From assembly GCF_030816015.1 (NCBI RefSeq), contig NZ_JAUSXN010000001.1, forward strand, positions 3,348,001 to 3,412,000: a DNA stretch of 64,000 bases, written 5' to 3'. Source of the stretch: Pedobacter sp. W3I1. GTDB taxonomy: Bacteria; Bacteroidota; Bacteroidia; Sphingobacteriales; Sphingobacteriaceae. The position numbers were made by a program, and so were the translations under genes. A model generated the notes under the pieces. The model did not search any database, was not told the origin of the DNA, and saw nothing but the letters and a program-made list of their open reading frames with translations. Positions 50,518 through 59,888 of the stretch are shown piece by piece (within the stretch, counting starts at the first letter, position 1; each line of letters begins with the position of its first letter).

Positions 50518-51654
50518 TTACCCCTCCTCATTTTTAGTTTCTGTAATTACAGGTGCGGTATAACCTTTCAGCTTCGGCCAAACACCGTTTTTAATTTTCT
50601 TCAATTTTAACTTTGATGGATCAACCACAACATGTTTGATTTTTTCTCTTCTCCAGGTGTAAATAAAGTGTAACATGCCATCAGCAGTTTGAATTACTGC
50701 GGGATAAGAATACTGACTGATCGGTGAATCTTCCAAAATCAATGCTGCTGACCATTTTTTCCCGTCTTTTGAGATGGAAAAATTCAATGGTGTACGAGGT
50801 CCTTTGGCCAATTCGCCTGGAGGCAAAACGTGGTTATAAACCAGTACATGACGGCCATCTTTCATGGTTACCGCATCTGTACCTGAATTATTATTGGGTA
50901 AGGAAGTTTTGGTTAATGCCGACCAGGTTTCTCCATTATCAGTAGACCAGGATTCTACAATTGCACGATTGGCGGTTCTGGCTAAAATCTGCAATTTTCC
51001 ATTTCCATGTTGAAGGATGCTTGGCTGGATGGCTTTAATGCCATTTTCAGGAAGTGGGCCAACTGTTCTCCAGGTTTTACCATTGTCGTTGGTCACTTCG
51101 AAGTGAATTTTCCAGCCGTCGCCTTCTTTACTCGATGGTGCAAAAAGGTTCCCGTTACTCAATAAAACAGGTTTATTTTTTACAGGACCAATATAACCTT
51201 CAGGTAATTTAGTGGCATCAGACCATGTTTTTCCACCATCTTTCGAAGTTCTCAACATGCCCCACCATTCAGATGGTTTTGGTCCGATTTTATAAAACAA
51301 TAATAAATCTCCACCTGGTATCTGATACAAAACCGGATTCCATGTAGGTAATCTTTTACCATCGGCCTGCACGCCATTAGCTACCGAAACCGGCGCTAAC
51401 CATTTACCATCAATAAAACGGCTGATGTAAATTTCTACATCAGGATTCCGTTCTTTTGTTCCGCCAAAAAATGAAGCGACTAAACCTGTTGGTGTTTCGG
51501 CAATGGTTGCGGAGTGACATGATGGAAATGGCGCTTTATCATATAGAAACTCTTGTTTTACAACGCCTGCTTGCCATTTTTCTATCTGGGCGTGGGCGCC
51601 TAGTGTGATTGCTAAAACAAGTCCGATTGTAGTGTATATATTTTTTAATTTCAT
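50518..51654 (-). CDS. Sialidase-fold exo-glycosidase (BNR/Asp-box protein)
   Basis: This protein has 378 residues from the ATG at 51654 (MKLKNIYTTIGLVLAITLGAHA signal peptide). It is a beta-propeller with several Asp boxes: 'SKDGGKTW', 'TNDNGKTW', 'STDNGETW', 'SKDGKKW'. 'PSCHSATIAETPTGLVASFFGGTKER' with its Arg and 'YNHVLPPG' are typical of the BNR_2/sialidase group of Bacteroidota. In a pectin locus the target is more likely a 2-keto-3-deoxy sugar (Kdo or Dha, as for the RG-II GH33 enzyme) or another terminal sugar than sialic acid. It is followed by the STN-esterase gene after a repeat. Confidence 0.75.
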   Translation of the reverse strand: MKLKNIYTTIGLVLAITLGAHAQIEKWQAGVVKQEFLYDKAPFPSCHSATIAETPTGLVASFFGGTKERNPDVEIYISRFIDGKWLAPVSVANGVQADGKRLPTWNPVLYQIPGGDLLLFYKIGPKPSEWWGMLRTSKDGGKTWSDATKLPEGYIGPVKNKPVLLSNGNLFAPSSKEGDGWKIHFEVTNDNGKTWRTVGPLPENGIKAIQPSILQHGNGKLQILARTANRAIVESWSTDNGETWSALTKTSLPNNNSGTDAVTMKDGRHVLVYNHVLPPGELAKGPRTPLNFSISKDGKKWSAALILEDSPISQYSYPAVIQTADGMLHFIYTWRREKIKHVVVDPSKLKLKKIKNGVWPKLKGYTAPVITETKNEEG

Positions 51655-51747
51655 ATTTCTTTTTCTTCGAGGGTGATTACACAGATGAATTGATTTCACC
51701 GATTTAATTTTTACATCTAAAACTGAAAACTTCAAACTGTGAACTGC

Positions 51748-52413
51748 CTACTGCTTCTGTTTCGCTGCTTTTTCTTCTTTAATCTTTTTAGTATATGCAC
51801 TGTAAAGTGCTCTCCAACTGCGGCCATTGTTATTCAACATTTGCTCTGATTTTGTTTTATAGATCTCAAAAATGGCCGAAATCTGTTTCATGTTTTTATA
51901 GTCTACGGCTTGTTCCCTGGCTTGTTTCAAGAAAGCTAAAATCTTTGTTTCTTCATCAGCAGTTAAATCAGGAACTATAGCTTTGTAGCCTTTCATAGTG
52001 AAATCTACTTTGCCAATGGTGTATTTGTCTAAAATGGTTTCTACCTGCTCTGGTGTTAAGTTCTTTCTCAATCCATCCATTAAAGCCTGGTGAACAGTGG
52101 AAGGCATAGCAGAATCAGCAATGATTTGTTTGTCTAAATCGCTTAATTTATTGCCAGTAACAGGGTTTACCCCATCAGGAACTGTAGATGACGGATGATC
52201 GTTATGCCAATCCCTAATAGTAGTTAAATGAATAGCAATTATATTTTCAACAACTGACTTTTTAGTCATATCGGTTAAATTCAATGCAGCAACGAATTCT
52301 TTCGATTTGCTTAGCACTTCTTCTGGCACTACAATATCTTTTGTTTGACTGAATGCGTTTACTGTGGTTAGTAGTAAAGTGAGCAACATTAATGGTTTTA
52401 AAATCTTTCTCAT
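51748..52413 (-). CDS. DUF3826 family secreted protein
   Basis: This is a 221-residue helical protein with signal peptide 'KPLMLLTLLLTTVNAFSQ'. The pattern 'VENIIAIHLTTIRDWHNDHP', 'ALMDGLRKNLTPEQVETILDKYTIGKV' and 'AREQAVDYKNMKQISAIFEIYKTKSEQMLN.NGRSW' matches DUF3826, a family I know only from polysaccharide-utilisation loci and without assigned function. A Lys-rich tail ends the protein. It is encoded between the GH78 and sialidase-fold genes, 93 bases before the latter's start. Confidence 0.75.
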   Translation of the reverse strand: MRKILKPLMLLTLLLTTVNAFSQTKDIVVPEEVLSKSKEFVAALNLTDMTKKSVVENIIAIHLTTIRDWHNDHPSSTVPDGVNPVTGNKLSDLDKQIIADSAMPSTVHQALMDGLRKNLTPEQVETILDKYTIGKVDFTMKGYKAIVPDLTADEETKILAFLKQAREQAVDYKNMKQISAIFEIYKTKSEQMLNNNGRSWRALYSAYTKKIKEEKAAKQKQ

Positions 52414-52466
52414 AATTCTATTTTAATTATTAGCTATTAACTTTTTAACAGTTCTGTGTGAACGGT

Positions 52467-52540
52467 CGTCATTGCGAGGTACGAAGCAATCCTAATGCTT
52501 TAGCTACCGTTGTAAGATTGCTTCGTGCCTCGCAATGACG
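52467..52540. repeat. Dispersed palindromic repeat, GTCATTGCGAGG type
   Basis: CGTCATTGCGAGGTACGAAG to TTCGTGCCTCGCAATGACG, a near-complete copy between DUF3826 and GH78 genes. Confidence 0.75.
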
Positions 52541-52568
52541 TTGAGGCGAAGAAAAACGCCTTATCTTT

Positions 52569-52650
52569 CGTCATTCCGACCGTAGTGGAGGAATCTTTTA
52601 AACCAATTAAAATGATTTCTCGGTTTCGTTACACTCCACTCGAAATGACG
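52569..52650. repeat. Dispersed palindromic repeat, GTCATTCCGACCG type
   Basis: CGTCATTCCGACCGTAGTGG to CACTCGAAATGACG, directly after the previous repeat. Confidence 0.75.
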
Positions 52651-52661
52651 ACCTATTTATA

Positions 52662-55400
52662 TTATTTACTATCCACCACAAAACAATAATCTCCAGAGCC
52701 GACCTCATAAATCGCGCTGTTATTCTCCATTTTTATAAATTTTAAATCTTTTATTGATTTCAATTTTTCAGTCACTTCATTTTTATTACCAGCTGGAACA
52801 TAAACCAAAGCTGTTGTATTCGGCGGAATGGTAATATTCCAGTTGAACTGACCTTTCGTTTTGGTATAACTACTTTTGATGAGCCCATAAACCGAGTTGT
52901 AACTAGCATTTACAGCGTTTAAACCATTAATCATTTCTGGTTTCATGACGATCTTTTTAAAAGCAGCACTTTCTGATTTTATACCAGCAAGGTTTTCGTA
53001 ATACCAAATCAGCAAATCACCGAGCATCATCACATGGTTTTGCGAATTCATCTTCGGATCAGCAGTATTCCCATTCCATAATTCCCAAATGGTTGTTGCA
53101 CCATTATCAACCATATAACCCCAGCTTGGATAAGTTTTTTGTATAGCCACAGTATATGCTAAATCTGGTCGGCCATAATCATTTAAGCACCTCATTAACC
53201 ACTGAATACCGACCAAGCCATTACTTAAATGGCCTTTATTGGTAACTTCGACCGTGTAAATGATGTTTTTAAATACCTGATCTACCCTATTTTGTGGAAC
53301 CATGCCGAAATAAAGCGGAATAATGTTATCTGTTAAAGCATTTGAGGCATAATAACCCTTATCGTTATAATATTTCTGGTTGAAAGCTTCTTTGATTTTA
53401 TTTCCCAAAAGTTCATATGCTTTTACATCACTATCATTGCCACTTACCCTGGCAAATTGCATCATCAATTGGGTGAAATGATAATAATAAGCTGTAGAAA
53501 TCAATTCTGAAGGATATTTTTTATCGGCACTTTTACCACGGCCAAATTCGATGGTAATGGGCGGCATACACCAATCTCCATAACTATCTTTAGTCAGGAT
53601 GTAATCTTTCATATAACGGTCTTGCATGTAAGCCAACCACTTTTTCATCGCGGGATAATTATCACGCACCGCAGAAACATCACCTGTTTGTTTGTATAAC
53701 ATTTCGGTAACCAAAAGCATCGCTCCAGGCCAGGTCATATTGTCGCTGTAGTAACGCCAGAAAGCTGGTGCAACATCTGGAATAGCGCCATCTTCTTTTT
53801 GCGAATTTCTGATATCCTGCAACCATTTGGCGTAAAACCGTCCGTTATCGAAAAGAAAACTTTCTCCATAAGCCACAGCACCGCGATCGCCTAACCATGG
53901 CATGCGCTCGTTACGTTGAGGACAATCAATCGGTACACCTTTATAATTTCCGGCAATTCCCCACCAGGCATTTTTAAAGAGCTGATTGGTCAGCGCATCC
54001 GAAGTTTCGAATGAACCAACCGTTTTAATGTTATCATAAATCATTTTTCCAACGAAATCGTTCACTGACGGTTGGTAAGTATATCCTGAAAGTTCTACGT
54101 ATCTAAACCCGCGGTAAGCAAAAGTAGGCTCCCAGGTTTCTAATTCACCTCCTTTTAAAGTGTACAAATCGGTACATTTGGCATTGCGAAGATTAGCCGT
54201 AAAGAGTTCTCCATTATCTTGTAGTGATTCTGCAAAACGCATTTTAATTTGCTTTCCCCATAAACCCTTTACCTTAATTTGCAACCAACCCACCATATTC
54301 TGGCCCATATCTAAAATATATCGGCCACCAGAAAGTTTAGTAATGGAGACAGGTTTAAGTGTATTCATCACTTTCATGTTTTCATTCATCTGAGCTTCGA
54401 TCACACCACCTGGTTCCTGAACAAATTCAGCTTTTGCCCATTTGCTATCATCAAAACCTACCTTATTCCAGCCTGTTGCTTCTTTGGTCGCATCATATTC
54501 TTCTCCATCATATTCATTATTGGTTCTGATTGGTCCATCGGCAGTGCCTTTCCAGCTATCATCGGTATCAATGTTTGCGGTTGTTCCATCGGTGTAAACG
54601 ATGTTGATGTTCAGCAGCATTTTAGGGAAACCAAAGGTTTTAATTTTATAGGGCTTCTCATTCTGGCGCATCGCGAAGAAACGGCCGTTACCTAAAACTG
54701 TGCCCACTGCATTCTTTCCATTCAGAATGTAACCGGTTACATCATACGTGTTGTATTTTACATTTTTTGTGTAATCTGTTGGCGACGGAGACAATACATC
54801 TTCTCCAACTTTTTTGCCGTTGATAAACAATTCGTATAAACCTAAGCCAATGATAGATGCTGTGGCAGATTTTACGGTTTTCGAACTCTGAAACTCTTTT
54901 CTGAAATATCTTGCAGATAAGCGTGAATCGGTTTTAATATTATCCCATGGAAAAGCCCTATCGAAACCAATCCAGCCCTTTGGCCAATCTTTGTAATAAA
55001 GCAAGCCCATTGAAAAAGAATTATTAGCCGACCAATCACTTTGACCAGCAGTTGTCCAAACTTTTACTTTCCAATAAACTTTCATACGACTGGTCAACCT
55101 TTTTCCGTCATAAGCTACATGAATGGATTCAGCAGAATTTACTTTTCCGGAATCCCAGAAATCCCCTTCATTCGAATTTAATTTTTCCAAAGAAGAAGCA
55201 ACTAAAACCTGATAAGCAGTTTGCATTACATTACGTTCATTAGAAATGATATGCCAGGCCAGGCGTGGTTTTAAAACATCAATTCCTAACGGATTTTCGA
55301 GCATTTCGCAGGTGGTATGCTGCAAAACGATTTGTGCCACCACTTTTGAAAATGGCAGTAACCAGGTGCTGATGATCGCTATGTAGATTTTAATGTTCAT
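52662..55400 (-). CDS. GH78 alpha-L-rhamnosidase (large type)
   Basis: This is a 912-residue secreted enzyme (signal peptide 'IAIISTWLLPFSKVVAQ'). N-terminal 'NPLGIDVLKPRLAWHI' and 'VYWKVKVWTTAG', a beta-sandwich ('YFRKEFQSSKTVKSATASIIGLGLYELFINGKKVG'), an (alpha/alpha)6 barrel and a C-terminal beta-sandwich give the standard GH78 layout. The acid-site segment is the canonical 'DCPQRNERMPWLGDR'. 'GYMVDNGATTIWELWNG' carries the candidate base Glu. Terminal L-rhamnose removal is expected. Similar in layout to the protein at 35.4 kb but a clearly different sequence, so the two may address different linkages. Confidence 0.9.
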   Translation of the reverse strand: MNIKIYIAIISTWLLPFSKVVAQIVLQHTTCEMLENPLGIDVLKPRLAWHIISNERNVMQTAYQVLVASSLEKLNSNEGDFWDSGKVNSAESIHVAYDGKRLTSRMKVYWKVKVWTTAGQSDWSANNSFSMGLLYYKDWPKGWIGFDRAFPWDNIKTDSRLSARYFRKEFQSSKTVKSATASIIGLGLYELFINGKKVGEDVLSPSPTDYTKNVKYNTYDVTGYILNGKNAVGTVLGNGRFFAMRQNEKPYKIKTFGFPKMLLNINIVYTDGTTANIDTDDSWKGTADGPIRTNNEYDGEEYDATKEATGWNKVGFDDSKWAKAEFVQEPGGVIEAQMNENMKVMNTLKPVSITKLSGGRYILDMGQNMVGWLQIKVKGLWGKQIKMRFAESLQDNGELFTANLRNAKCTDLYTLKGGELETWEPTFAYRGFRYVELSGYTYQPSVNDFVGKMIYDNIKTVGSFETSDALTNQLFKNAWWGIAGNYKGVPIDCPQRNERMPWLGDRGAVAYGESFLFDNGRFYAKWLQDIRNSQKEDGAIPDVAPAFWRYYSDNMTWPGAMLLVTEMLYKQTGDVSAVRDNYPAMKKWLAYMQDRYMKDYILTKDSYGDWCMPPITIEFGRGKSADKKYPSELISTAYYYHFTQLMMQFARVSGNDSDVKAYELLGNKIKEAFNQKYYNDKGYYASNALTDNIIPLYFGMVPQNRVDQVFKNIIYTVEVTNKGHLSNGLVGIQWLMRCLNDYGRPDLAYTVAIQKTYPSWGYMVDNGATTIWELWNGNTADPKMNSQNHVMMLGDLLIWYYENLAGIKSESAAFKKIVMKPEMINGLNAVNASYNSVYGLIKSSYTKTKGQFNWNITIPPNTTALVYVPAGNKNEVTEKLKSIKDLKFIKMENNSAIYEVGSGDYCFVVDSK

Positions 55401-55510
55401 TTACGCTTTGCGGTTGATTACACTGATTAATGGATTACACTGATTTTCTTATTCCTTAATTACTTTTTCTTATTTCCTTTGCGAAAAACTTAGCGTTCTT
55501 TGCGGTTAAC

Positions 55511-58285
55511 CTACAACCCTGAAAAATCAAAATACAAGGTCATATCCAATGCTCTTGATGGATCTTTATCAAAATCGTAATAAATATTCTTCATTCCCAT
55601 AGGTCCGGTTGTTTCTGGTTTTTGTGTTTTTGTGCCAATGGCCGAAATACCATTCATAAAGGAAATATCTCCATTAGGAAAAGTCGGACTCATATTATCA
55701 TATTCTGTATCTTTCGATTTCTTAGGCGTAAATAGCCTTAAGAAAACATCTTCCCTATCCGTTACCACCTTGAATGACTGTTGCTTGCCCATAAATTCGC
55801 ACCAATACATATTCGAATAATAACCTTTAAATTCCGGGTATTGCCAAGGTGCTTCGCCTGTTGCAGAATTGTTATAATCCTTTTTCCAGATGCCAAACTG
55901 TGTGCCTTTCATCCTGTTCTTCCAAACGCGGTATGGTCCGTTTCCTTTATATTCAACCCCTTTAATTTCTGATTCAGGGTAAGAAAAATTCAATCCAACA
56001 AAAGTGGTAAAGTAATCCGATGGAAAATATTTTACTTCCATTTTTAACCAACCAGATGGATAAATGGTCCATTGTAAAGTGTTATAGCTTTCTTTTTTAT
56101 CAAATGTGGAAGAAATCACTAAGTTTTGGCCATCTATTTTGGTAGTGAAATTTTTGAAATTATTTACCCCCTCTTGTAGAACTGGGCCATTTGAAAACGG
56201 AATTACACCTTTAGCATTTTTAGCCTGTTGCAGTAATCCAGTTGTTTTATCGAAAATTAAACCGATCCCATTGGCCGAAACCTGATAAGTTTTGGCATCT
56301 TCTTTTAAAATCACTTTTGATGCACCTGTTTTGACCACAATTTTCGCTGCATCATCTTGAGGTAGTGCAATCGGGAAACTCCAGGTAAATAATTCTTTAC
56401 CATCTGGTCCGTTTGCAGTTAAATAAAGTGCATCAAAATTTCTCCAATCTGCGGGAAGGTTGACCTGTAATTTTCCTTTTTCGAAAGGTTTGATGTTTGG
56501 TGCGTCGGCTTTACCTGTTTTAAATTCAGCATCCTCACCTGCTTTCAGTTTTTTGAATTTCCAGCTAAAAGTACATTGGTTGAGATTGGTGAAAGCATAA
56601 CGGTTTTCCAGGGTGAATGAGCCATCAAATCCAGGTGTCATTTCTCTTTTCTCCACAAAAACAGGACTCCAAACTTCTTTAATGGTAAAGAAACTACCTT
56701 CTTTTTCGTGATACGGACCAACAATCCCATCAGGACCGTGATTTCCGTCGGTATCCAGTTCTCCATTTTTATCGGTACGAACTACGGCCTGGTCGGCAAA
56801 ATCCCAAAGGAAACCACCTGCTGAAAGCGGATTGTTCCACATGGCATTCCAGTAATCTTCAATACCTGCACCATGACCGCCATCCCACATACCATGTAGA
56901 AATTCTGTTGGCATTAAGATGTGATGGCCATGATCGTAATTGCCGATTCCATAGTTAAATTCGCGGTAATGCGTGGTTTCAAATCCACCGAAAACCTCCC
57001 ATGGGTGAATTAAAGGTCGTTTTTGCAGATCTTCTTCAGCGAACAGGTGGTCGAGTTCGCGGTTGTGCCCACCCTCGTTTCCGTTCGCCCAAAATATAAT
57101 TGATGGATGATTTTCATCATTTAACATCATTTCTTTCATCAATTTTGTTCCGGTTGGCGTATTATAGGTGCCATGCCAGCCAGCCAGTTCGTCCATCACA
57201 AATAAACCCAGCGAATCGCAAACATCTAAGAAATGTCCATCAGGTGGATAATGCGACATGCGAACAGCATTCATATTCATTTCCTTCATTAATAAAACGT
57301 CGGTAATGCTGATTTTTTTACTGGTAGTTCTGCCTGATGATGGGTAAAATGAATGGCGGTTTACGCCTTTGAATTTCATTTTCACTCCATTTACATACAC
57401 ACCGTCGCGTTCTTTTACTTCAATCGTTCTAAAACCGATCTTTTTCGAAACCTGATGAATCTCTTTACCATCTTTGATCAAAGTAAAGGTTACTGTGTAT
57501 AAGTTTGGGAACTCTGATGACCATAATGCCGGATTGGAAAACTGATGATTCAACTGTACATTTTTATTTCCTTTTTTTAATGGAGTTGTAAATTGATCAC
57601 CGAACTTCTTGCCGTCTTTTCCGAAAAGTGCTACTTCAACTTTGTCAGCATCTCCAGAATAACTCAATAGCGTATTCAAATTGCCGTTGGCTTGCGCATT
57701 AATTTGGATTCGATCGATATGCGTTTGTGGTAGCGCTTCAAGGTAAACAGGTCTGAAAATGCCACCAAAAATCCAGAAATCCGCTTTTCGTTCTGCCTCA
57801 TTAACCGATTGGTTTGCTGAATGTTTAGATACTTTTACTTCAAGTAAATTATCGCCAACAAGTTTTACCAATTTAGAAATATCGTATCTAAACACATAAA
57901 ACGAACCCTGATGTGTTTCTCCGGCAGATTTTCCGTTGATTTTAACCTCAGTATCCGTCATCGAACCTTCGAAAACGATATTGATTTTTTTGTTTTTCCA
58001 GGCTGCAGGAACCTTAAAGGTGTATTTATAAAGCCCTTGTTCTTTGCCTTTATTTTCCTCTTTATTGAAACCGTAATTATATTTTCCAAAACCCTGCAGT
58101 TCCCAGTTTGAAGGAACAGGAATGCTTGTCCATTTTCCCGAATTTGCGCCAGCTGTGCAGAAAAAATCCCAATTAACCGTATTGTCGTTTCCGGTTCCCG
58201 ATAGGTATAATTTTTCTGTTTGCTGTGCTTTTAGCGAGCAAAACATAGATATTAAACACCAGAAAAGTATAAATCTGCGCTTCAT
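55511..58285 (-). CDS. GH2 glycosidase (beta-galactosidase/glucuronidase-like)
   Basis: This is a 924-residue secreted enzyme (signal peptide 'FILFWCLISMFCSLKAQ'). A GH2 sugar-binding domain ('IPVPSNWELQGFGKYNYGF', 'YKYTFKVP'), Ig-like domain and TIM barrel ('GVNRHSFYPSSGR', 'VRMSHYPPDGHFLDVCDSLGLFVMDE') are followed by a long C-terminal part with a beta-galactosidase-like domain. Candidate catalytic residues: acid/base Glu404 in 'ANGNEGGHN' and nucleophile Glu461 in 'MPTEFLHG'. The substrate could be beta-galactose, galacturonic or glucuronic acid. The start shares one base with the stop of the upstream esterase gene, so the two are coupled. Confidence 0.85.
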   Translation of the reverse strand: MKRRFILFWCLISMFCSLKAQQTEKLYLSGTGNDNTVNWDFFCTAGANSGKWTSIPVPSNWELQGFGKYNYGFNKEENKGKEQGLYKYTFKVPAAWKNKKINIVFEGSMTDTEVKINGKSAGETHQGSFYVFRYDISKLVKLVGDNLLEVKVSKHSANQSVNEAERKADFWIFGGIFRPVYLEALPQTHIDRIQINAQANGNLNTLLSYSGDADKVEVALFGKDGKKFGDQFTTPLKKGNKNVQLNHQFSNPALWSSEFPNLYTVTFTLIKDGKEIHQVSKKIGFRTIEVKERDGVYVNGVKMKFKGVNRHSFYPSSGRTTSKKISITDVLLMKEMNMNAVRMSHYPPDGHFLDVCDSLGLFVMDELAGWHGTYNTPTGTKLMKEMMLNDENHPSIIFWANGNEGGHNRELDHLFAEEDLQKRPLIHPWEVFGGFETTHYREFNYGIGNYDHGHHILMPTEFLHGMWDGGHGAGIEDYWNAMWNNPLSAGGFLWDFADQAVVRTDKNGELDTDGNHGPDGIVGPYHEKEGSFFTIKEVWSPVFVEKREMTPGFDGSFTLENRYAFTNLNQCTFSWKFKKLKAGEDAEFKTGKADAPNIKPFEKGKLQVNLPADWRNFDALYLTANGPDGKELFTWSFPIALPQDDAAKIVVKTGASKVILKEDAKTYQVSANGIGLIFDKTTGLLQQAKNAKGVIPFSNGPVLQEGVNNFKNFTTKIDGQNLVISSTFDKKESYNTLQWTIYPSGWLKMEVKYFPSDYFTTFVGLNFSYPESEIKGVEYKGNGPYRVWKNRMKGTQFGIWKKDYNNSATGEAPWQYPEFKGYYSNMYWCEFMGKQQSFKVVTDREDVFLRLFTPKKSKDTEYDNMSPTFPNGDISFMNGISAIGTKTQKPETTGPMGMKNIYYDFDKDPSRALDMTLYFDFSGL

Positions 58286-59703
58286 TAATTGGTTTTAAAA
58301 GTTTTAGTTAAGGGGTTATCAGTACGGAAAGGTAAAGCAGGTAAACCGTTGCTGTAAAAATTCCCTGATGGGTTCTCCGTCCAGTTGTAACGTACTGCCA
58401 CAGGTAATTTAATCTCTTTCGCAGAAACTACAACCTTCCCATTTTTTGCAACAGCCGCTGCATTGATGAATTTACCATCTTTACCAGCAATTGTAAATCC
58501 TGTTATAGGCTTTATTGAATTCGCTTTCAAATAATCGAAATCCAATAAAGCTTTCCCCTCTTTAAAAGATGTGGATTTATAAACCGGACCTGAAAAATCA
58601 TTTTTTTTATGATAGGTATTAGCCAAAGCCCAAAGTGCGAGTCTTCTGCCCACTTCCCATTTGTATGTTGGGTGTAAGTCTTCGTTCGAATCGGTTAAAT
58701 CATTAGTAGAAACCATTCCTGTATTTGGCAGTCGTAACAATTGCGCTTGTGCCTCCCAAAATTCGGGTTCTGTATTTTCATCAACAGGTACCTTACCTTT
58801 GGTTTTGGAGTAGTTGAAAGGTGCAATCTGGACGTAATAAAATGCAAGGTCGTTTTCTTTCCAGGCTTTGCGCCAGCTGCTAATAAGGACTTTCATTTTA
58901 TAGGCATAACTGATCTTCTCATTCAAAAAGCAATTTGTTTCACCCTGATACCAAAGAAATCCTCTGATTTTAAACGGTGTTAAAGGTTCAATCATCGTCG
59001 GATAAAACTTGCCCGGATCATTACTTACTTTTTGATTTTTGAAATAATCTTCCTGTGCAAAGGCATTTTCTGAAATCCATGGTTCAAGTGCACTGCCTGG
59101 AATGGCCGAAGAGATCATGCCAACAGGAATGCCCAGTTTCTCCTGAACTTCCTTGGCGAAGAAATAACCTACGGCCGAAAAAGAACGTAATGCTGAATCT
59201 TGTGCTACTGCCCAACTTTTATGAATTGAATCTGGTTTATTCAGTTGTTTACGGTTAACTAAAAAAATCCGGATCTGGGTATTTTTCGCTTTTGCAACTT
59301 CATCTGATGGAAAACCCAACTTTTCGTTTTTAGGTTTGGGGATTTTGGCCAGTTTACGCATGGCATATTCCATATTGGATTGCCCTGAGCATATCCAAAC
59401 CTCGCCCACCAAAATATTGCTGAGTTCAATTTTATTTGAGCCGCTGATGGACATCATTTGAGGTTTTGAAGATGTTTTTAATGGCGCTAAAATAATAAGC
59501 CAGTTTCCGTTTTTATCAGCCACCGTTTCCTTTTTCTGACCTGCGAAAGCTACTTCTATTTTTTCGCCAGGTGAAGCAAAACCCCAGATATTGATCGGTT
59601 TATCCCGCTGCAAAACCATATTGCTCGATAAGATTTGAGGCAGCAGGATTTTTGCGTTGGCTGAGAAAGAGAATAGTGAAAGGAGGATTATTAGTTTCGT
59701 CAT
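58285..59703 (-). CDS. Sialate O-acetylesterase-type SGNH esterase
   Basis: This protein has 472 residues from the ATG at 59703 (MTKLIILLSLFSFSANA signal peptide). The longer frame from 59892 reads through two dispersed repeats and is rejected. SGNH blocks: nucleophile Ser109 in 'CSGQSNMEYAM', 'GFLWYQGETN', and 'SNEDLHPTYKWEVGRRL' with the Asp/His pair. N-terminal 'NMVLQRDKPINIWGFASPGEK' matches the Bacteroidota SIAE group. Likely removes acetyl esters from pectic sugars so that the co-encoded GH2 can act. The start codon itself lies in the end of a repeat (59698-59767). Confidence 0.85.
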   Translation of the reverse strand: MTKLIILLSLFSFSANAKILLPQILSSNMVLQRDKPINIWGFASPGEKIEVAFAGQKKETVADKNGNWLIILAPLKTSSKPQMMSISGSNKIELSNILVGEVWICSGQSNMEYAMRKLAKIPKPKNEKLGFPSDEVAKAKNTQIRIFLVNRKQLNKPDSIHKSWAVAQDSALRSFSAVGYFFAKEVQEKLGIPVGMISSAIPGSALEPWISENAFAQEDYFKNQKVSNDPGKFYPTMIEPLTPFKIRGFLWYQGETNCFLNEKISYAYKMKVLISSWRKAWKENDLAFYYVQIAPFNYSKTKGKVPVDENTEPEFWEAQAQLLRLPNTGMVSTNDLTDSNEDLHPTYKWEVGRRLALWALANTYHKKNDFSGPVYKSTSFKEGKALLDFDYLKANSIKPITGFTIAGKDGKFINAAAVAKNGKVVVSAKEIKLPVAVRYNWTENPSGNFYSNGLPALPFRTDNPLTKTFKTN

Positions 59704-59806
59704 TCTCGCGCATGCGGGAATCTTAAAGCCTATTGCATTACGATTCCCAATCAAGTTGGGAATGACGCTCCGGAAAGATTGCCACGTCGTTCCTCCTCGC
59801 AATGAC
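59698..59806. repeat. Two adjacent dispersed repeats at an esterase gene start
   Basis: The CGTCATTCTCGCGCATGCGG type (59698-59767, ending GGGAATGACG) is followed by half of the GTCATTGCGAGG type (59777-59806). The ATG of the esterase (59703-59701) is made from the first repeat's terminal GTCAT. Confidence 0.7.
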
Positions 59807-59888
59807 GATGAGGCGGTCGGAATGACGAACGCTTTAGAACGCAACGAGGGAAAAACTTTAAACTTCAAACTGAAAACTGAAAACTGTC

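Noticed and set aside
50388..50531. N-terminal extension of the STN-esterase
   Set aside because: Encoded by a dispersed repeat; a standard signal peptide starts at 50387.
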